Positions 23,572 through 32,077 of a stretch of 64,000 bases of DNA are shown piece after piece; the first letter of the stretch is position 1; every line of letters begins with the position of its first letter. The DNA is from Actinokineospora alba. GTDB taxonomy: Bacteria > Actinomycetota > Actinomycetes > Mycobacteriales > Pseudonocardiaceae. Below the pieces are notes generated by a model. The model had not been told where the DNA came from. It did not search any database and saw nothing but the letters and a program-made list of their open reading frames with translations. The stretch lies in contig NZ_SNXU01000001.1 in the NCBI RefSeq assembly GCF_004362515.1, positions 3,906,001 through 3,970,000 on the forward strand. The letters are read 5' to 3'. The position numbers and the translations under genes are program-made.

Positions 23572-24683
23572 CCGCGCGGGGTGTGACCGCGCTCGTCCTC
23601 GGCGTGCTGCTCGGCGGACTCGGACTGTGGTGGCGCTATCCAGGACTCGCCGCGCTGGGCATCGCGTTGACGGTGACGGCGCTCGCCGGGCTGGGTTCGG
23701 TGCTGTTCGCGGCCCCGGTGACGTCGTCGCGCACCGTCCGGCCGCGGACGGTGCAGCGGCTCGGCGTGTGCACCGGAACGCTCGAGATCACCAGCGTGCG
23801 CAAACGCTTTCCCGTGGTGCTCGACGGGACCGATGAGGTGGCGGGCGAGCCGGTGCCGGTCGACATCCCGGTCCTGGCGGCGGGGGAACGGACCCTTGTG
23901 GAGTACCGCATCCCGACCGACCGCCGCGGTGTCTGGCGGGTCGGCCCGCTGACTCTGCGCAGGCGCGGGCTGGCCGGTCTCGCCGAGTCGCGCACGACCG
24001 TGGGCGAGGTCGTGGAGGTGCGGGTCGTGCCGCGGGTGCTCCCGGTCCGGGGTCTGCCGTCGGGGGCGCGGCGCGGCCAGATCGGCGCCGACGAGCGGGT
24101 CGAGCGCGGCGGCACGGACCTGGTGGGCTTGCGCGAGTACGTGCCCGGCGACGACCTCCGCAGGCTGCACTGGGCGACGAGCGCGCGCACCGGAACCCTG
24201 ATGATCCGGGAGGACGCCGACCCGGCGCGGCCGCATCTCGCTGTCCTGCTCGACGACCGCGCGTCGGGATACCCGCGGGAGCGGCAGTTCGAGGACGCGG
24301 TCGAGGCGGCCGCCTCACTGCTGACCTCCGCGATCGCCGACGCCCATCCGGTGCGGCTGCTGACCGTCTCGGGGTCGCTGGACATCGAGGCAGCCGACGG
24401 CGACTCGGGCTTCGTCCTCGCGGCACTGGCCGATGTGGCGCTGGTGGACGACGCCGGGGACGCCTCGGTGCCCGCGCGTGATCTCGACGTGGTGGCCGTG
24501 ATCTGCGGTGAGTCGGCGGACCTCTCGGCGATGCTGCTCGAAGCGGGCCGCGCGTCCTATGGCGTGGTGCTGACGGTGGCAGACGAGGGCGCGGGCCTGT
24601 CGGCGATGGGGAGTGTGTTGGTGGTGCGGGCCGCTGATGCCGAGGGGTTGTTGCGGGCGTGGGATTCCGGGGTGGCTCGGTGA
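23568..24683 (+). CDS. DUF58 domain protein, MoxR partner
   Basis: 371 aa; ATG 23568 overlaps the MoxR stop. Two N-terminal TM segments (TALVLGVLLGGLGLWWR and LAALGIALTVTALAGLGSVL) are followed by a periplasm-type beta region and the DUF58 signature GTDLVGLREYVPGDDLRRLH then WATSARTGTLMIRE, and a vWA-like C-terminal half (HLAVLLDDRASGYPRERQFE). The last 29 codons are partly duplicated just downstream (24818-24901). It overlaps the following small gene by GTGA. Confidence 0.92.
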   Translation: MTARGVTALVLGVLLGGLGLWWRYPGLAALGIALTVTALAGLGSVLFAAPVTSSRTVRPRTVQRLGVCTGTLEITSVRKRFPVVLDGTDEVAGEPVPVDIPVLAAGERTLVEYRIPTDRRGVWRVGPLTLRRRGLAGLAESRTTVGEVVEVRVVPRVLPVRGLPSGARRGQIGADERVERGGTDLVGLREYVPGDDLRRLHWATSARTGTLMIREDADPARPHLAVLLDDRASGYPRERQFEDAVEAAASLLTSAIADAHPVRLLTVSGSLDIEAADGDSGFVLAALADVALVDDAGDASVPARDLDVVAVICGESADLSAMLLEAGRASYGVVLTVADEGAGLSAMGSVLVVRAADAEGLLRAWDSGVAR

Positions 24684-24908
24684 CCGGGTGCGTCGGATGG
24701 GTGGGTGACTCTGCGGGGGTGTCGATGTCCGCGGGTGGTCTCGAGGTGGTGGGCTGTGATGAGTCGGTTGCGCTCTCGGCGATGCGGCTGACGGTCGCGG
24801 GCGATGGCGTGGGTGTGTCCGCGATGGGGAGTGTGCTGGTGGTGCGGGCCGCTGATGCCGAGGACCTGTTGCGGGCGTGGGATACCGGGGTGACCTGGTG
24901 ACCGGGTT
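24600..24908 (+). repeat. Tandem partial duplication of the DUF58 3' end (218-bp offset)
   Basis: 24600-24690 and 24818-24908 are about 90% identical over 91 bp. Both copies encode SAMGSVLVVRAADAE..LRAW, and both end in the same junction, a TGA overlapped by a GTGACCGGG start. The first GTG opens the 73-aa gene; the second opens the transglutaminase-fold gene. Confidence 0.9.
24680..24901 (+). CDS. 73-aa protein derived from the DUF58 C-terminus
   Basis: GTG 24680 overlaps the DUF58 stop, and the TGA of this ORF overlaps the next GTG (24898). Its sequence, GGLEVVGCDESVALSAMRLT then VSAMGSVLVVRAADAEDLLR, mirrors the last about 55 residues of the DUF58 protein (DLDVVAVICGESADLSAMLL and LSAMGSVLVVRAADAEGLLR) in shortened form. 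Either a coupled mini-gene kept for reinitiation or neutral debris of a tandem duplication that preserved translational coupling. Confidence 0.55.
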   Translation: MTGCVGWVGDSAGVSMSAGGLEVVGCDESVALSAMRLTVAGDGVGVSAMGSVLVVRAADAEDLLRAWDTGVTW

Positions 24909-26946
24909 GCGCGCTGGGTGGGCGGCCGTCCTTCTTGCTGTGGCGGCGTTTCCGCTCGCCGGGGGATGGTCCGGTTCGGTGGCCTGGCCGTTGTTCGCGG
25001 GCGCTGTCGTGGTCGCGTTCGGCGTGGTGGTGCTGGCTCGACGTTTCCGGCTGACGACCGGGATGACGTTGGTGGGCTCGGGTGCGGTCGGTCTGCTGGG
25101 CGGGTACTTCGTCGCCCGGGGTGCGATCGCGGGTGGGCCGTTGGAAGTGTTGCGTGACAGCGTTCCCCGGCTGCTGACCTCCGCGCGTCCGGCGCCGCCG
25201 ACGCCAGACCTGCTGATGCCGGGTGTGCTGATGGTGTTCCTCGTCGCGCTCGTCGTGGCGGTTTCCGTTGCGGGGGAAAGGCGTTCGCTGATCGGACCGC
25301 CGGTAGGGGCCGTCGTGCTCTACACGGCGGGCGCGTTGGTCACCGCCGGCCGGGCGGATGCGCGCGGTCTGGTGGCGGTCGCGGTTGTCGTGCTGGCCGC
25401 GTTCGGGTGGGTGGTCGTGGACCGGGCCGAGTCAACCCGCCGGGTCTCCCTCGGTCCGCCTGGCGCTGTGCTCGCCGTCCTGGCGGCGGTAGCGCTGCTC
25501 GCGGGCGTGCTGCCGAGCCGCGACGCGTTCGAGCCGCGGGAATTGGTGCGTCCGCCGGTCACCGACCTCGCGGTGTCGAACCCGTTGCCGCGGCTGGCTT
25601 CCTGGGCGGCGATGGCCGACACCGAACTGCTCCGGATGCGTGGCCCGGAGCTGCCGGTGCGGCTCGTCGTGCTGGCCGACTACACGGGCGCGGCGTGGCA
25701 GGCGTCGTCGCTGTACGGGCCGATCGGGGCGGTGGCCCCGCCGGACCTGCCCGCGGGCCGCCGGGCGCGGGAGGCCGACGTCGAACTGGTCGTCGGCGCG
25801 CTCGACGGCAACTGGCTGCCCACCGTCGGCAGGCCCGTCTCGACCAGTCTCGGCGACGTGTTGGTCGACCCGGACTCCGGCTCACTGATGCTGCCGCGCG
25901 GAGTGGGTCCGGGCCTGTCCTACGACGTGCGTGGCGTGGTCGACCGGCCCAACGACGACGACCTGGCGGGCGCGAAGGTGCCCACCGGCGATGCCATCCG
26001 CCGCTACCTGGACCTCCCCGGACTGCCCGCGACCCTCGCGGACTACGCGCGGCAGGCCGTCGCCAACACGAGGACGCCCTACGAGCAGGCGGTGGCGCTC
26101 GAACAGGTCGTGCGGCTCGACCGCCACCCCGACGCGGAGGCACCGGTCGGGTCGTCCTACGCGCGGATCGAGCAGTTCCTGTTCGGCCCGGCGGGCGACG
26201 CGGGCGCGGGCAAGGGCACCGCCGAGCAGTTCGCCACGGCGTTCGCGGTGTTGGCCAGGGCGGTCGGTCTGCCGACCCGCGTGGTGGTCGGATTCCAGCC
26301 GGTGCCCGAGGGGCCGGACGGCTACCGGGTGATCCGGGGCGTCGACGCCACCGCGTGGCCCGAGGTGTACTTCGCCGACTGGGGCTGGGTGCCGTTCGAC
26401 CCGGTGTCGGGCACCGACAGCGGACCGAGCGCTGCGTCGAAGCGGGAGGTGCTCAACCGGCTCGCCTCGACCACGGCCCAGCCCACGGTCCCGGCGAAGG
26501 ACGGGCCGCCGCTGGTGGTCCCGTCGCAGCAGGCTCAACCCGATGCGGCGCAGGCGAAGCCCCGGTCTCGGCACTGGCTGCTGCTGTTCCCCGCGCTCCC
26601 GCTGTCTGCCCTGCTGGTCCTCGCCTGCCTGCGGGCCGTGCGGCGGGCACGGCTGCGTCGCGCGGGAGCCCTTGGCGCGTGGGCGTGGGTGCTCGATGTG
26701 CTGCTGCTGGCCGGTCGGCAGCCCGCCCGGCACCTCACCGCGCCCGACATCGCCGCGCTGGTCCCGGATCCGGAGCCCGCGCTGCGGCTGGCGGCGCTGG
26801 CCGACCGGGCCGCGTTCGCCCCCGACACCACCGGCCCGGACGACTCGTGGCGGCTCGCACGGCAGGTCCGCGCGGGTATAAAGCGGGTGGTTCCCTGGTA
26901 CCGGCGACTCTTCTGGGCGGTCGACCCGAGGCCTCTGAGGCGTTAG
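24898..26946 (+). CDS. TgpA-type transglutaminase-fold membrane protein, catalytic residues replaced
   Basis: 682 aa. About five N-terminal TM helices (residues 1-205), an extracytoplasmic DUF3488-like and transglutaminase-fold domain (about 370-510), a late TM (RHWLLLFPALPLSALLVLAC) and a cytosolic C-terminal domain. In the fold, the position of the nucleophilic Cys is Ala442 (KGTAEQFATAFAVLARAVGL) and that of the His is Thr485 (VDATAWPEVYFADWGWVPFD); only the Asp501 region persists. It is thus probably a non-catalytic, binding version. It completes the surface protein - MoxR - DUF58 operon, and its stop interlocks with that of the convergent kinase. Confidence 0.88.
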   Translation: MTGLRAGWAAVLLAVAAFPLAGGWSGSVAWPLFAGAVVVAFGVVVLARRFRLTTGMTLVGSGAVGLLGGYFVARGAIAGGPLEVLRDSVPRLLTSARPAPPTPDLLMPGVLMVFLVALVVAVSVAGERRSLIGPPVGAVVLYTAGALVTAGRADARGLVAVAVVVLAAFGWVVVDRAESTRRVSLGPPGAVLAVLAAVALLAGVLPSRDAFEPRELVRPPVTDLAVSNPLPRLASWAAMADTELLRMRGPELPVRLVVLADYTGAAWQASSLYGPIGAVAPPDLPAGRRAREADVELVVGALDGNWLPTVGRPVSTSLGDVLVDPDSGSLMLPRGVGPGLSYDVRGVVDRPNDDDLAGAKVPTGDAIRRYLDLPGLPATLADYARQAVANTRTPYEQAVALEQVVRLDRHPDAEAPVGSSYARIEQFLFGPAGDAGAGKGTAEQFATAFAVLARAVGLPTRVVVGFQPVPEGPDGYRVIRGVDATAWPEVYFADWGWVPFDPVSGTDSGPSAASKREVLNRLASTTAQPTVPAKDGPPLVVPSQQAQPDAAQAKPRSRHWLLLFPALPLSALLVLACLRAVRRARLRRAGALGAWAWVLDVLLLAGRQPARHLTAPDIAALVPDPEPALRLAALADRAAFAPDTTGPDDSWRLARQVRAGIKRVVPWYRRLFWAVDPRPLRR

Positions 26947-28736
26947 TTGCGGACCGCGCACACGCGGGCGGAGGAGCCCTTCTTGGTGGTGGGGTCGTCC
27001 AAGCCGATGGCGACGAGCTGGAAGCAGTACTGCTTGGCCTTGGGGTCGAGGTCGGGGACCACGAAGCTCGTCTCGCCGGGGTCCACTCCGGACACGAACT
27101 TGGGCTTGGCCGCGGGGTCGGTGACGTCGTAGAGCACGAAGTGGGCCCGGCCCCCGGTGGGGTCGGTCCAGTGCACCTCCACGGTGCTCCCGTTGTCCGC
27201 CAGGCGTTTCAGGACGGGAGCCGTCTTCGGGTCGCCGCCTTGGGCGATGGGCGCCGCCGCCGAGGTGGTGGTGGTCGTCGCCGGGACCGTGGTCGTGGGC
27301 ACGCTCACGGTGGTACTGGTCGTCGTCGCCGGGGGTGCGGCGGCCGGCGTGTCACCGCGGTTGGCGAAGATCCCGATGCCGACTCCGGCCACGACGGCGA
27401 CGAGGCCCGCCACCGCGAACGCCCAGCCGCGTCGACGGGCCGGTGGCTCGTCCGGGTCGGGTGTGCGGTCGGTGGCGTCGACATCGACGAGATCCCAGTC
27501 ATGCGGCGGAACAGCCAACGGCGGGGGAACGGCCGCCAGTCGGACGGCGGGCGGAGCGGCCGGCAGGGGAGCAACAGCGGGCGTGACCTGCTCCGGGGCG
27601 ATCTCCGGCGCGGCCGGGCCGAAGTCCGGGGCAGCGGGCGCCGGGGCGTGTCGGACCGTCAGGTCGGCCAGCCTGCCGGTCATCGTCCCGCGCGCCTCAT
27701 CCACCACGGGCGCGCGAGGCGGCTCCGCTTCCGGCTCGGGTTCCGGCGTCGGGAGCGGTCCGAAGTCGGCCGAATGGGTCAGCGGCACGCTTTGGGTGCG
27801 CTCCACCGGCGACACGGCGGTCGCCTCGGAATCCACAATGTCCACAGTGGACGGAATGGCGGGTGGGCCCCACTTGCGCACCTCGGTCCCGACCTCGGCG
27901 AGCGCGTCGCGCAGTTCGGCGGCGTCGGCGAACCGGTCGGCCCGGTCCTTGCGCAGGCAGCGCCGGATCACCGACACCAGGTCGGCGGGCACCTCCGGGC
28001 GGGTCAGCGCCCGCGGCTCGGCCGACCGGACCCGGCCCAGGTAGGTCAGCACCGTGTCCTCGTCGGGGTTGTCCGACGCGAACGGCGGCACCCCCTCCAG
28101 CAGCGTGAACAGCGTCGACCCGAGCGACCACAGGTCGTCGGCCGCCGCCGGGGCCACGCCCTCGATCATCTGTGGCGCCGCATGCCGGTAGCTGACCAGT
28201 TCCAGTGACGCCGAGTGCCCCGCGTCCGCGCCGCGGGCGATCCCGAAGTCCGCCAGCACGTACGACGTCGGCAGCACCAGCACGTTCTGCGGCTTGACGT
28301 CGCGGTGCAGAAACCCCTGCGCGTGGGCGAAAGCGAGCGCGTCGGCGACCGCGATGCCCGCCGCGACGACCTCGGAGACCGGCAGCGGCCCCCGCGCGCG
28401 GAGCCGGTCGTGCAGTGAGCCCAGGTCGTAGAACTCCATCACGATGCAGGGCTGCCCGTCCGCGACCGTGCCGGTGTCGAGCACGGTCACGATGTGCGGG
28501 TGCTGACGCCCCAGCCGGACGGTGATCTCCAGTTCCCGCCGGAACCGGGCGAGCGTCGCCGGGTCGGCCACCTGCAGGACCTTCACCGCGACATCGCGGC
28601 CCAACCCGTCCTGCCGAGCCCGGTAGACCGTGCCTTCGCCTCCCTGGGCGACCAGCCGGAAGTCGCTGTAGCCGGGCAGCCCGATCTCCGGCCGCGGGGG
28701 CGCTTTCGGTGCCCACGCCAGCAGTTCGTCGTCCAC
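26943..28736 (-). CDS. Membrane Ser/Thr protein kinase with extracellular FN3-like domain
   Basis: 597 aa from GTG 28736 (GAAGG 7 nt upstream); an in-frame upstream start at 28808 abuts a terminator hairpin and is less likely. Glycine loop VAQGGEGTVYRA, Lys52 in VAVKVL, catalytic Asp146 in FLHRDVKPQN, DFGIA at 163-167. A Pro/Ala-rich juxtamembrane linker leads to a TM (AFAVAGLVAVVAGVGIGIF), a Thr-rich stalk and a C-terminal FN3-like domain (STVEVHWTDPTGGRAHFVLY, KQYCFQLVAIG). PknB-like layout; the extracellular domain resembles that of the surface protein at 20381, so the two may watch the same wall ligand. Confidence 0.93.
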   Translation of the reverse strand: MDDELLAWAPKAPPRPEIGLPGYSDFRLVAQGGEGTVYRARQDGLGRDVAVKVLQVADPATLARFRRELEITVRLGRQHPHIVTVLDTGTVADGQPCIVMEFYDLGSLHDRLRARGPLPVSEVVAAGIAVADALAFAHAQGFLHRDVKPQNVLVLPTSYVLADFGIARGADAGHSASLELVSYRHAAPQMIEGVAPAAADDLWSLGSTLFTLLEGVPPFASDNPDEDTVLTYLGRVRSAEPRALTRPEVPADLVSVIRRCLRKDRADRFADAAELRDALAEVGTEVRKWGPPAIPSTVDIVDSEATAVSPVERTQSVPLTHSADFGPLPTPEPEPEAEPPRAPVVDEARGTMTGRLADLTVRHAPAPAAPDFGPAAPEIAPEQVTPAVAPLPAAPPAVRLAAVPPPLAVPPHDWDLVDVDATDRTPDPDEPPARRRGWAFAVAGLVAVVAGVGIGIFANRGDTPAAAPPATTTSTTVSVPTTTVPATTTTTSAAAPIAQGGDPKTAPVLKRLADNGSTVEVHWTDPTGGRAHFVLYDVTDPAAKPKFVSGVDPGETSFVVPDLDPKAKQYCFQLVAIGLDDPTTKKGSSARVCAVRN

Positions 28737-28812
28737 CCGGCCGCCTTCGCCCTCGGGTGCCGCCGGTCGCGGCACACACGCGGCATCGTATCGGCCATGG
28801 TCCGGCAAGGAT

Positions 28813-28846
28813 GGTGTCCAGGCCGAGTCGCCCCGGCCTGGACACC
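28813..28846 (-). terminator. 13-bp hairpin between the subtilase and kinase genes
   Basis: GGTGTCCAGGCCG (28813-28825) pairs perfectly with CGGCCTGGACACC (28834-28846) around an 8-nt loop. It lies 10 nt after the subtilase stop, on the downstream side of that minus-strand gene. Confidence 0.65.
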
Positions 28847-28855
28847 GATCCGGTG

Positions 28856-30337
28856 TTAGCTGACCGCCTTCAGCGCGTCGACCTCACCCGAGCCGTAGAA
28901 GCTGTTGTGCGCCGGACCGCCTTGGCAGGTCTGGGGCGCACCGCTGTTCTGCGGGAAGTCGGCGTAGATCGACGTGTCCGGGCAGGCCAGCGGGTTGGTC
29001 GCCTGCTGGAGCCGGGACGCCAACTGGCCGGAGGACCCGTCACGGACCGAGGCCAGCAGCGCGGCGACACCCGCGGCGTGCGGGCCCGCCATCGACGTGC
29101 CCTGCAGGTAGCAGTACTTCGCGCCGGTCCCGGGGTCGATGACCTGGCGTGCACAGGGGTTCGCCGCCGGATAGGTCGAGAGGACCCGTCCGTTCGGTGC
29201 GGCGGCCGTCAGCTGCAGCCGCGAGTCGCCGCCGGGGGCGGTGACGTCGGCGGTGGAGATGCCGTAGGAGGAGTAGAAGGACTTGAGCCGCAGGTTGCCC
29301 GTCGCGGTCACGCCGACGACTCCGGGGACCTCGACCGGGACCACCGAGCAGGCGTTGGTGATCTCGCGCTCCTGCTCGCTGCCGGGCGGGAAGTCGGGGC
29401 TGATGACGTCCACGGTCGGGTGCGACAGGTCGGTGCTGTCATTGCCCTGCGACGCGACCACGAGCACGCCGTTGGACTGCGCGTAGCGGATGGCGCGGCG
29501 TTCGGCTTCCCAGATCGCCCGCTGGTCGGGGTCGTTCTTGCAGTTGAACAGCCAGGGGTCGGCGAAGTAGCTGTTGTTCGTCACGTCGATGCCGTTCTTC
29601 GCGGCCCACATGAACGAGCAGATCACCATCTCGGGGAAGAAGAAGCCGTCGTCGTTGCTCGACTTGATGCCCGCGATCTTCACGTTCGGGGCCACCCCGA
29701 CGATGCCGGAGCCGTTGGCCGCCGCGGCGATCGTGCCCGCGGTGTGCGTGCCGTGGCCGTTGGCGTCGTTGCCGGGCAGCAGCGGTGCCGGGGCGCCGCT
29801 GGAGCAGTCGGCGCTGCGCGCGGCGTCGTAGTTCGGCGCGAGGTCGGGGTGGGTGAAGTCCAGCCCGGTGTCGATGTCGCCGACGACGACGGAGCCGGAG
29901 CCTCCGGTCACCTCATGGGCCTGCGGAACGTTGATCTGGACCATGTCCCACTGCAAGCCGGACAGCGTGTCGCCCCAGGTCGCCTGCACGGCCTCGACCG
30001 CGGCTTCGTCGGCCGCGGCGGGTTCGTTGCGGATGCCGAAGCCGGAGGTGGCGCTGACGCCGTCGACCTTGCTCGACTTCTTGACCGTGTTCGCGAACCC
30101 GGTGTTCGCCGAGCGGGCCACGATGACGCCGATCTCGGCGTAGTTCGCCACGACGGTCCCGCCCGCGGCGGCGATGGCCTGACTCGCGTCCGCGGTCGAC
30201 GAGCCCTGCCGGTAGAGCACGACATAGGTCGAATCCGTGGCGCTGGTCGCCGCCGTGCTCGTGGTGGCCGCGGGTGCGACGACCAGTGCCGCTGTCAGGC
30301 CGAGAACGGCGGACAGCCTGCGTCTCGAATACTTCAT
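28856..30337 (-). CDS. Secreted subtilisin-family (S8) serine protease
   Basis: 493 aa; GGAAGGTCCAGAA precedes ATG 30337. Signal peptide (residues 1-30, MKYSRRRLSAVLGLTAALVV), I9-type propeptide to about residue 110, then the S8 domain with Asp156 in VVVGDIDTGLDFTHPDL, His195 in NGHGTHTAGTI, the oxyanion Asn in VVASQGND, and Ser415 in LQGTSMAGPHAAGVAALLAS. Several cysteines probably form disulfides. An extracellular protease, monocistronic with its own terminator. Confidence 0.93.
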   Translation of the reverse strand: MKYSRRRLSAVLGLTAALVVAPAATTSTAATSATDSTYVVLYRQGSSTADASQAIAAAGGTVVANYAEIGVIVARSANTGFANTVKKSSKVDGVSATSGFGIRNEPAAADEAAVEAVQATWGDTLSGLQWDMVQINVPQAHEVTGGSGSVVVGDIDTGLDFTHPDLAPNYDAARSADCSSGAPAPLLPGNDANGHGTHTAGTIAAAANGSGIVGVAPNVKIAGIKSSNDDGFFFPEMVICSFMWAAKNGIDVTNNSYFADPWLFNCKNDPDQRAIWEAERRAIRYAQSNGVLVVASQGNDSTDLSHPTVDVISPDFPPGSEQEREITNACSVVPVEVPGVVGVTATGNLRLKSFYSSYGISTADVTAPGGDSRLQLTAAAPNGRVLSTYPAANPCARQVIDPGTGAKYCYLQGTSMAGPHAAGVAALLASVRDGSSGQLASRLQQATNPLACPDTSIYADFPQNSGAPQTCQGGPAHNSFYGSGEVDALKAVS

Positions 30338-30378
30338 TTCTGGACCTTCCGGTAGGACGGTCCCCGACCTGGCTGTGG

Positions 30379-30403
30379 GTAGAACCCCAGGAGGGGTCTA
30401 CCA
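30379..30403 (-). terminator. Hairpin after the M15 peptidase gene
   Basis: GGTAG-A-ACCCC (30379-30389) pairs with GGGGT-CTACC (30394-30403) with one bulged base and an AGGA loop. It stands about 30 nt beyond the stop of the last gene of the ABC transporter operon. Confidence 0.5.
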
Positions 30404-30433
30404 GGTGGGATGGCCGGTGTCCATGGCCGGAAG

Positions 30434-31585
30434 TCAGCTCTCCACGAGCGCGGCCAATTCGAGGTGCATCGGATCCGTGGAGGGCTGCCGCCAGTCCCCG
30501 CCCCAGGAAAAGCCCCACTTCTTGAACACCGAAACCACGCGCCGATCGATCTGCCCGGCCGTGCCGGGCAGATTGCCGGGGACGTTGAGGTCCACGGCGA
30601 TGCCCCAAGTGTGCAGCGACAGTCCCCGGCGCGGGTCACGGCCGATGAACCTGGGCACGTAGCAGCCGCCGTACTCGCCGGGGTGCACGAGCGCGCCCAG
30701 CCCGGCACGCTCGATCTCGGTCAGGGCGCCGCGCAGCTGGCTCAGCATCCGCCGGTGGCAGGTGACCCGGCCCAACAGGGGAACGGTCTCGGTGCGGATG
30801 TTCGCCGACACCCAGCGGGCATCGGGTTCGACGCTCCCGTCGGGGAAGTACCGGTAGCTGAACGAGCCGACCGCCTTGGCCACCGAGCCGCCCGTGAGGT
30901 ACGCGGCCTGCCGCTCTCCGCCTGCCCCGCGGGCGGGCTCGGAAAGCGGCTGGACCGAGGCTGTGCCGCCCGTGACCCGCTCGAGGGTCTTGCGCACGTC
31001 CGTCGAGTCCACGGAGAGCAGGATGGCGTTGCCGGGAACCATGCCCAGCTGTTCGGCGCGGCGGACGTTCACCAGGGCGTCGATGGTGGGGACGGTCGAG
31101 GCGTAGGCGCCGATGCGCAGCCGGAAGTCCTGGCTCTGGTCCCGCAGCGCCAGCTCGCCGCCGAGATCCTGTCCCAGGTCGCGGCCGATCTCGTGGGTGA
31201 TGACCGCCTCGCCCGCTGCCAGCGCCCGCCAGACCGGCTCGGATTCGGCGGTGACCTTCGCGGCGAACCGCCGGTAGGGCGCGAGATCCGCGCCCGCCAC
31301 CGTGATGGTCTGGTGTGCGACGGCGACCGAGGCGACGGAAAGCCGCAGCGATCCGCGGACACCGCGCACCGCGAGCACCTCGGCCACGAGCGGTTCGGGC
31401 AGCGTGTCCGTGCCCAGGACGAGCAGGTCCGGGCGGAGCGGCTCGGCGGGTGGCGGACCCGGATCCTCGACCGACCAGTCGACCGGGATCGGCGGTGGCG
31501 CGGCCGCCGTCGACGCGGGCTCGCGGGCATAGCCGCCGCACCCGGTGACGAGCGCGCACAGCACCAGGGCGACGAGCTGTCTCAC
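30434..31585 (-). CDS. Lipoprotein with D,D-carboxypeptidase-type M15 peptidase domain
   Basis: 383 aa from GTG 31585, overlapping the previous stop (GTGA). Lipobox LCALVTGC near the N-terminus. The middle region (about 40-230) is unrecognised. The C-terminal third is an M15 peptidase: PEARWVSANI-like strands lead to HRRMLSQLRGALTEIERAG, GEYGGCYVPRFIG, zinc-binding His/Asp in LSLHTWGIAVDLNV, and the final DPMHLELA. It would trim peptidoglycan peptides at the outer face of the membrane. As the last gene of the amino-acid-type ABC operon it may release or process wall peptides for uptake. Confidence 0.82.
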   Translation of the reverse strand: MRQLVALVLCALVTGCGGYAREPASTAAAPPPIPVDWSVEDPGPPPAEPLRPDLLVLGTDTLPEPLVAEVLAVRGVRGSLRLSVASVAVAHQTITVAGADLAPYRRFAAKVTAESEPVWRALAAGEAVITHEIGRDLGQDLGGELALRDQSQDFRLRIGAYASTVPTIDALVNVRRAEQLGMVPGNAILLSVDSTDVRKTLERVTGGTASVQPLSEPARGAGGERQAAYLTGGSVAKAVGSFSYRYFPDGSVEPDARWVSANIRTETVPLLGRVTCHRRMLSQLRGALTEIERAGLGALVHPGEYGGCYVPRFIGRDPRRGLSLHTWGIAVDLNVPGNLPGTAGQIDRRVVSVFKKWGFSWGGDWRQPSTDPMHLELAALVES

Positions 31586-32052
31586 AGCTGCAGCGTCGCC
31601 TGTCCCAGCTGCGGCGGGTTGCACACCCGGCACGGGGTCAGGCCGCGCACGATCACGTCGTCGATCTTCACCAGTTCCGCCTCGTCACGCGCCTGCGGGA
31701 GGTGGCAGTCGACCCGGTGATAGGACGACTCTCCGGCGACGACGAACCCGGTGAAGCCGAATCCGTTGGCGGCGGCCGGGTTGGAGCCGTGGTCGGCCAC
31801 CGCGGCGGCGACGCGGTCGAGCGCGTCCTCCAGCCGGACCCGGTCGGCGCGGTGGTTCTGCACGATGATCATCGCCGATCCCATCACCACGATCGCCAGC
31901 CCGACCATTCCGCCGGAGATCAGGTACGGGAACTGCGCGGGGGTGAAGTTGCTGCTGGCCGCGCCGTTCCAGCCGAGGAACATCACGAGGAAGCCGGTGA
32001 CGCAGAGCAGCACCCCCAGCTGTCCGCCGAGTCGACCCAGGTTGATCCGCAC
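31582..32052 (-). CDS. Small two-TM membrane protein of the ABC operon
   Basis: 156 aa from GTG 32052 with AAGGAG 7 nt upstream. TM segments LGVLLCVTGFLVMFLGWNG and LISGGMVGLAIVVMGSAMII frame the N-terminal 60 residues. The cytosolic part contains YHRVDCHLPQARDEAELVKI and ends LTPCRVCNPPQLGQATL, with a CxxC pair and an upstream C/H that could bind zinc. The gene follows the LivF-type ATPase by 25 nt and overlaps the peptidase gene. Function unknown; perhaps regulatory for the transporter. Confidence 0.7.
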   Translation of the reverse strand: MRINLGRLGGQLGVLLCVTGFLVMFLGWNGAASSNFTPAQFPYLISGGMVGLAIVVMGSAMIIVQNHRADRVRLEDALDRVAAAVADHGSNPAAANGFGFTGFVVAGESSYHRVDCHLPQARDEAELVKIDDVIVRGLTPCRVCNPPQLGQATLQL

Positions 32053-32077
32053 TGTGTACTCCTTCGTCGTGGGCGGC

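Noticed and set aside
25407..28208. 933-codon plus-strand open frame crossing the transglutaminase and kinase genes
   Set aside because: Low-complexity Arg/Gly/Ala composition and overlap with two well-supported genes on both strands.
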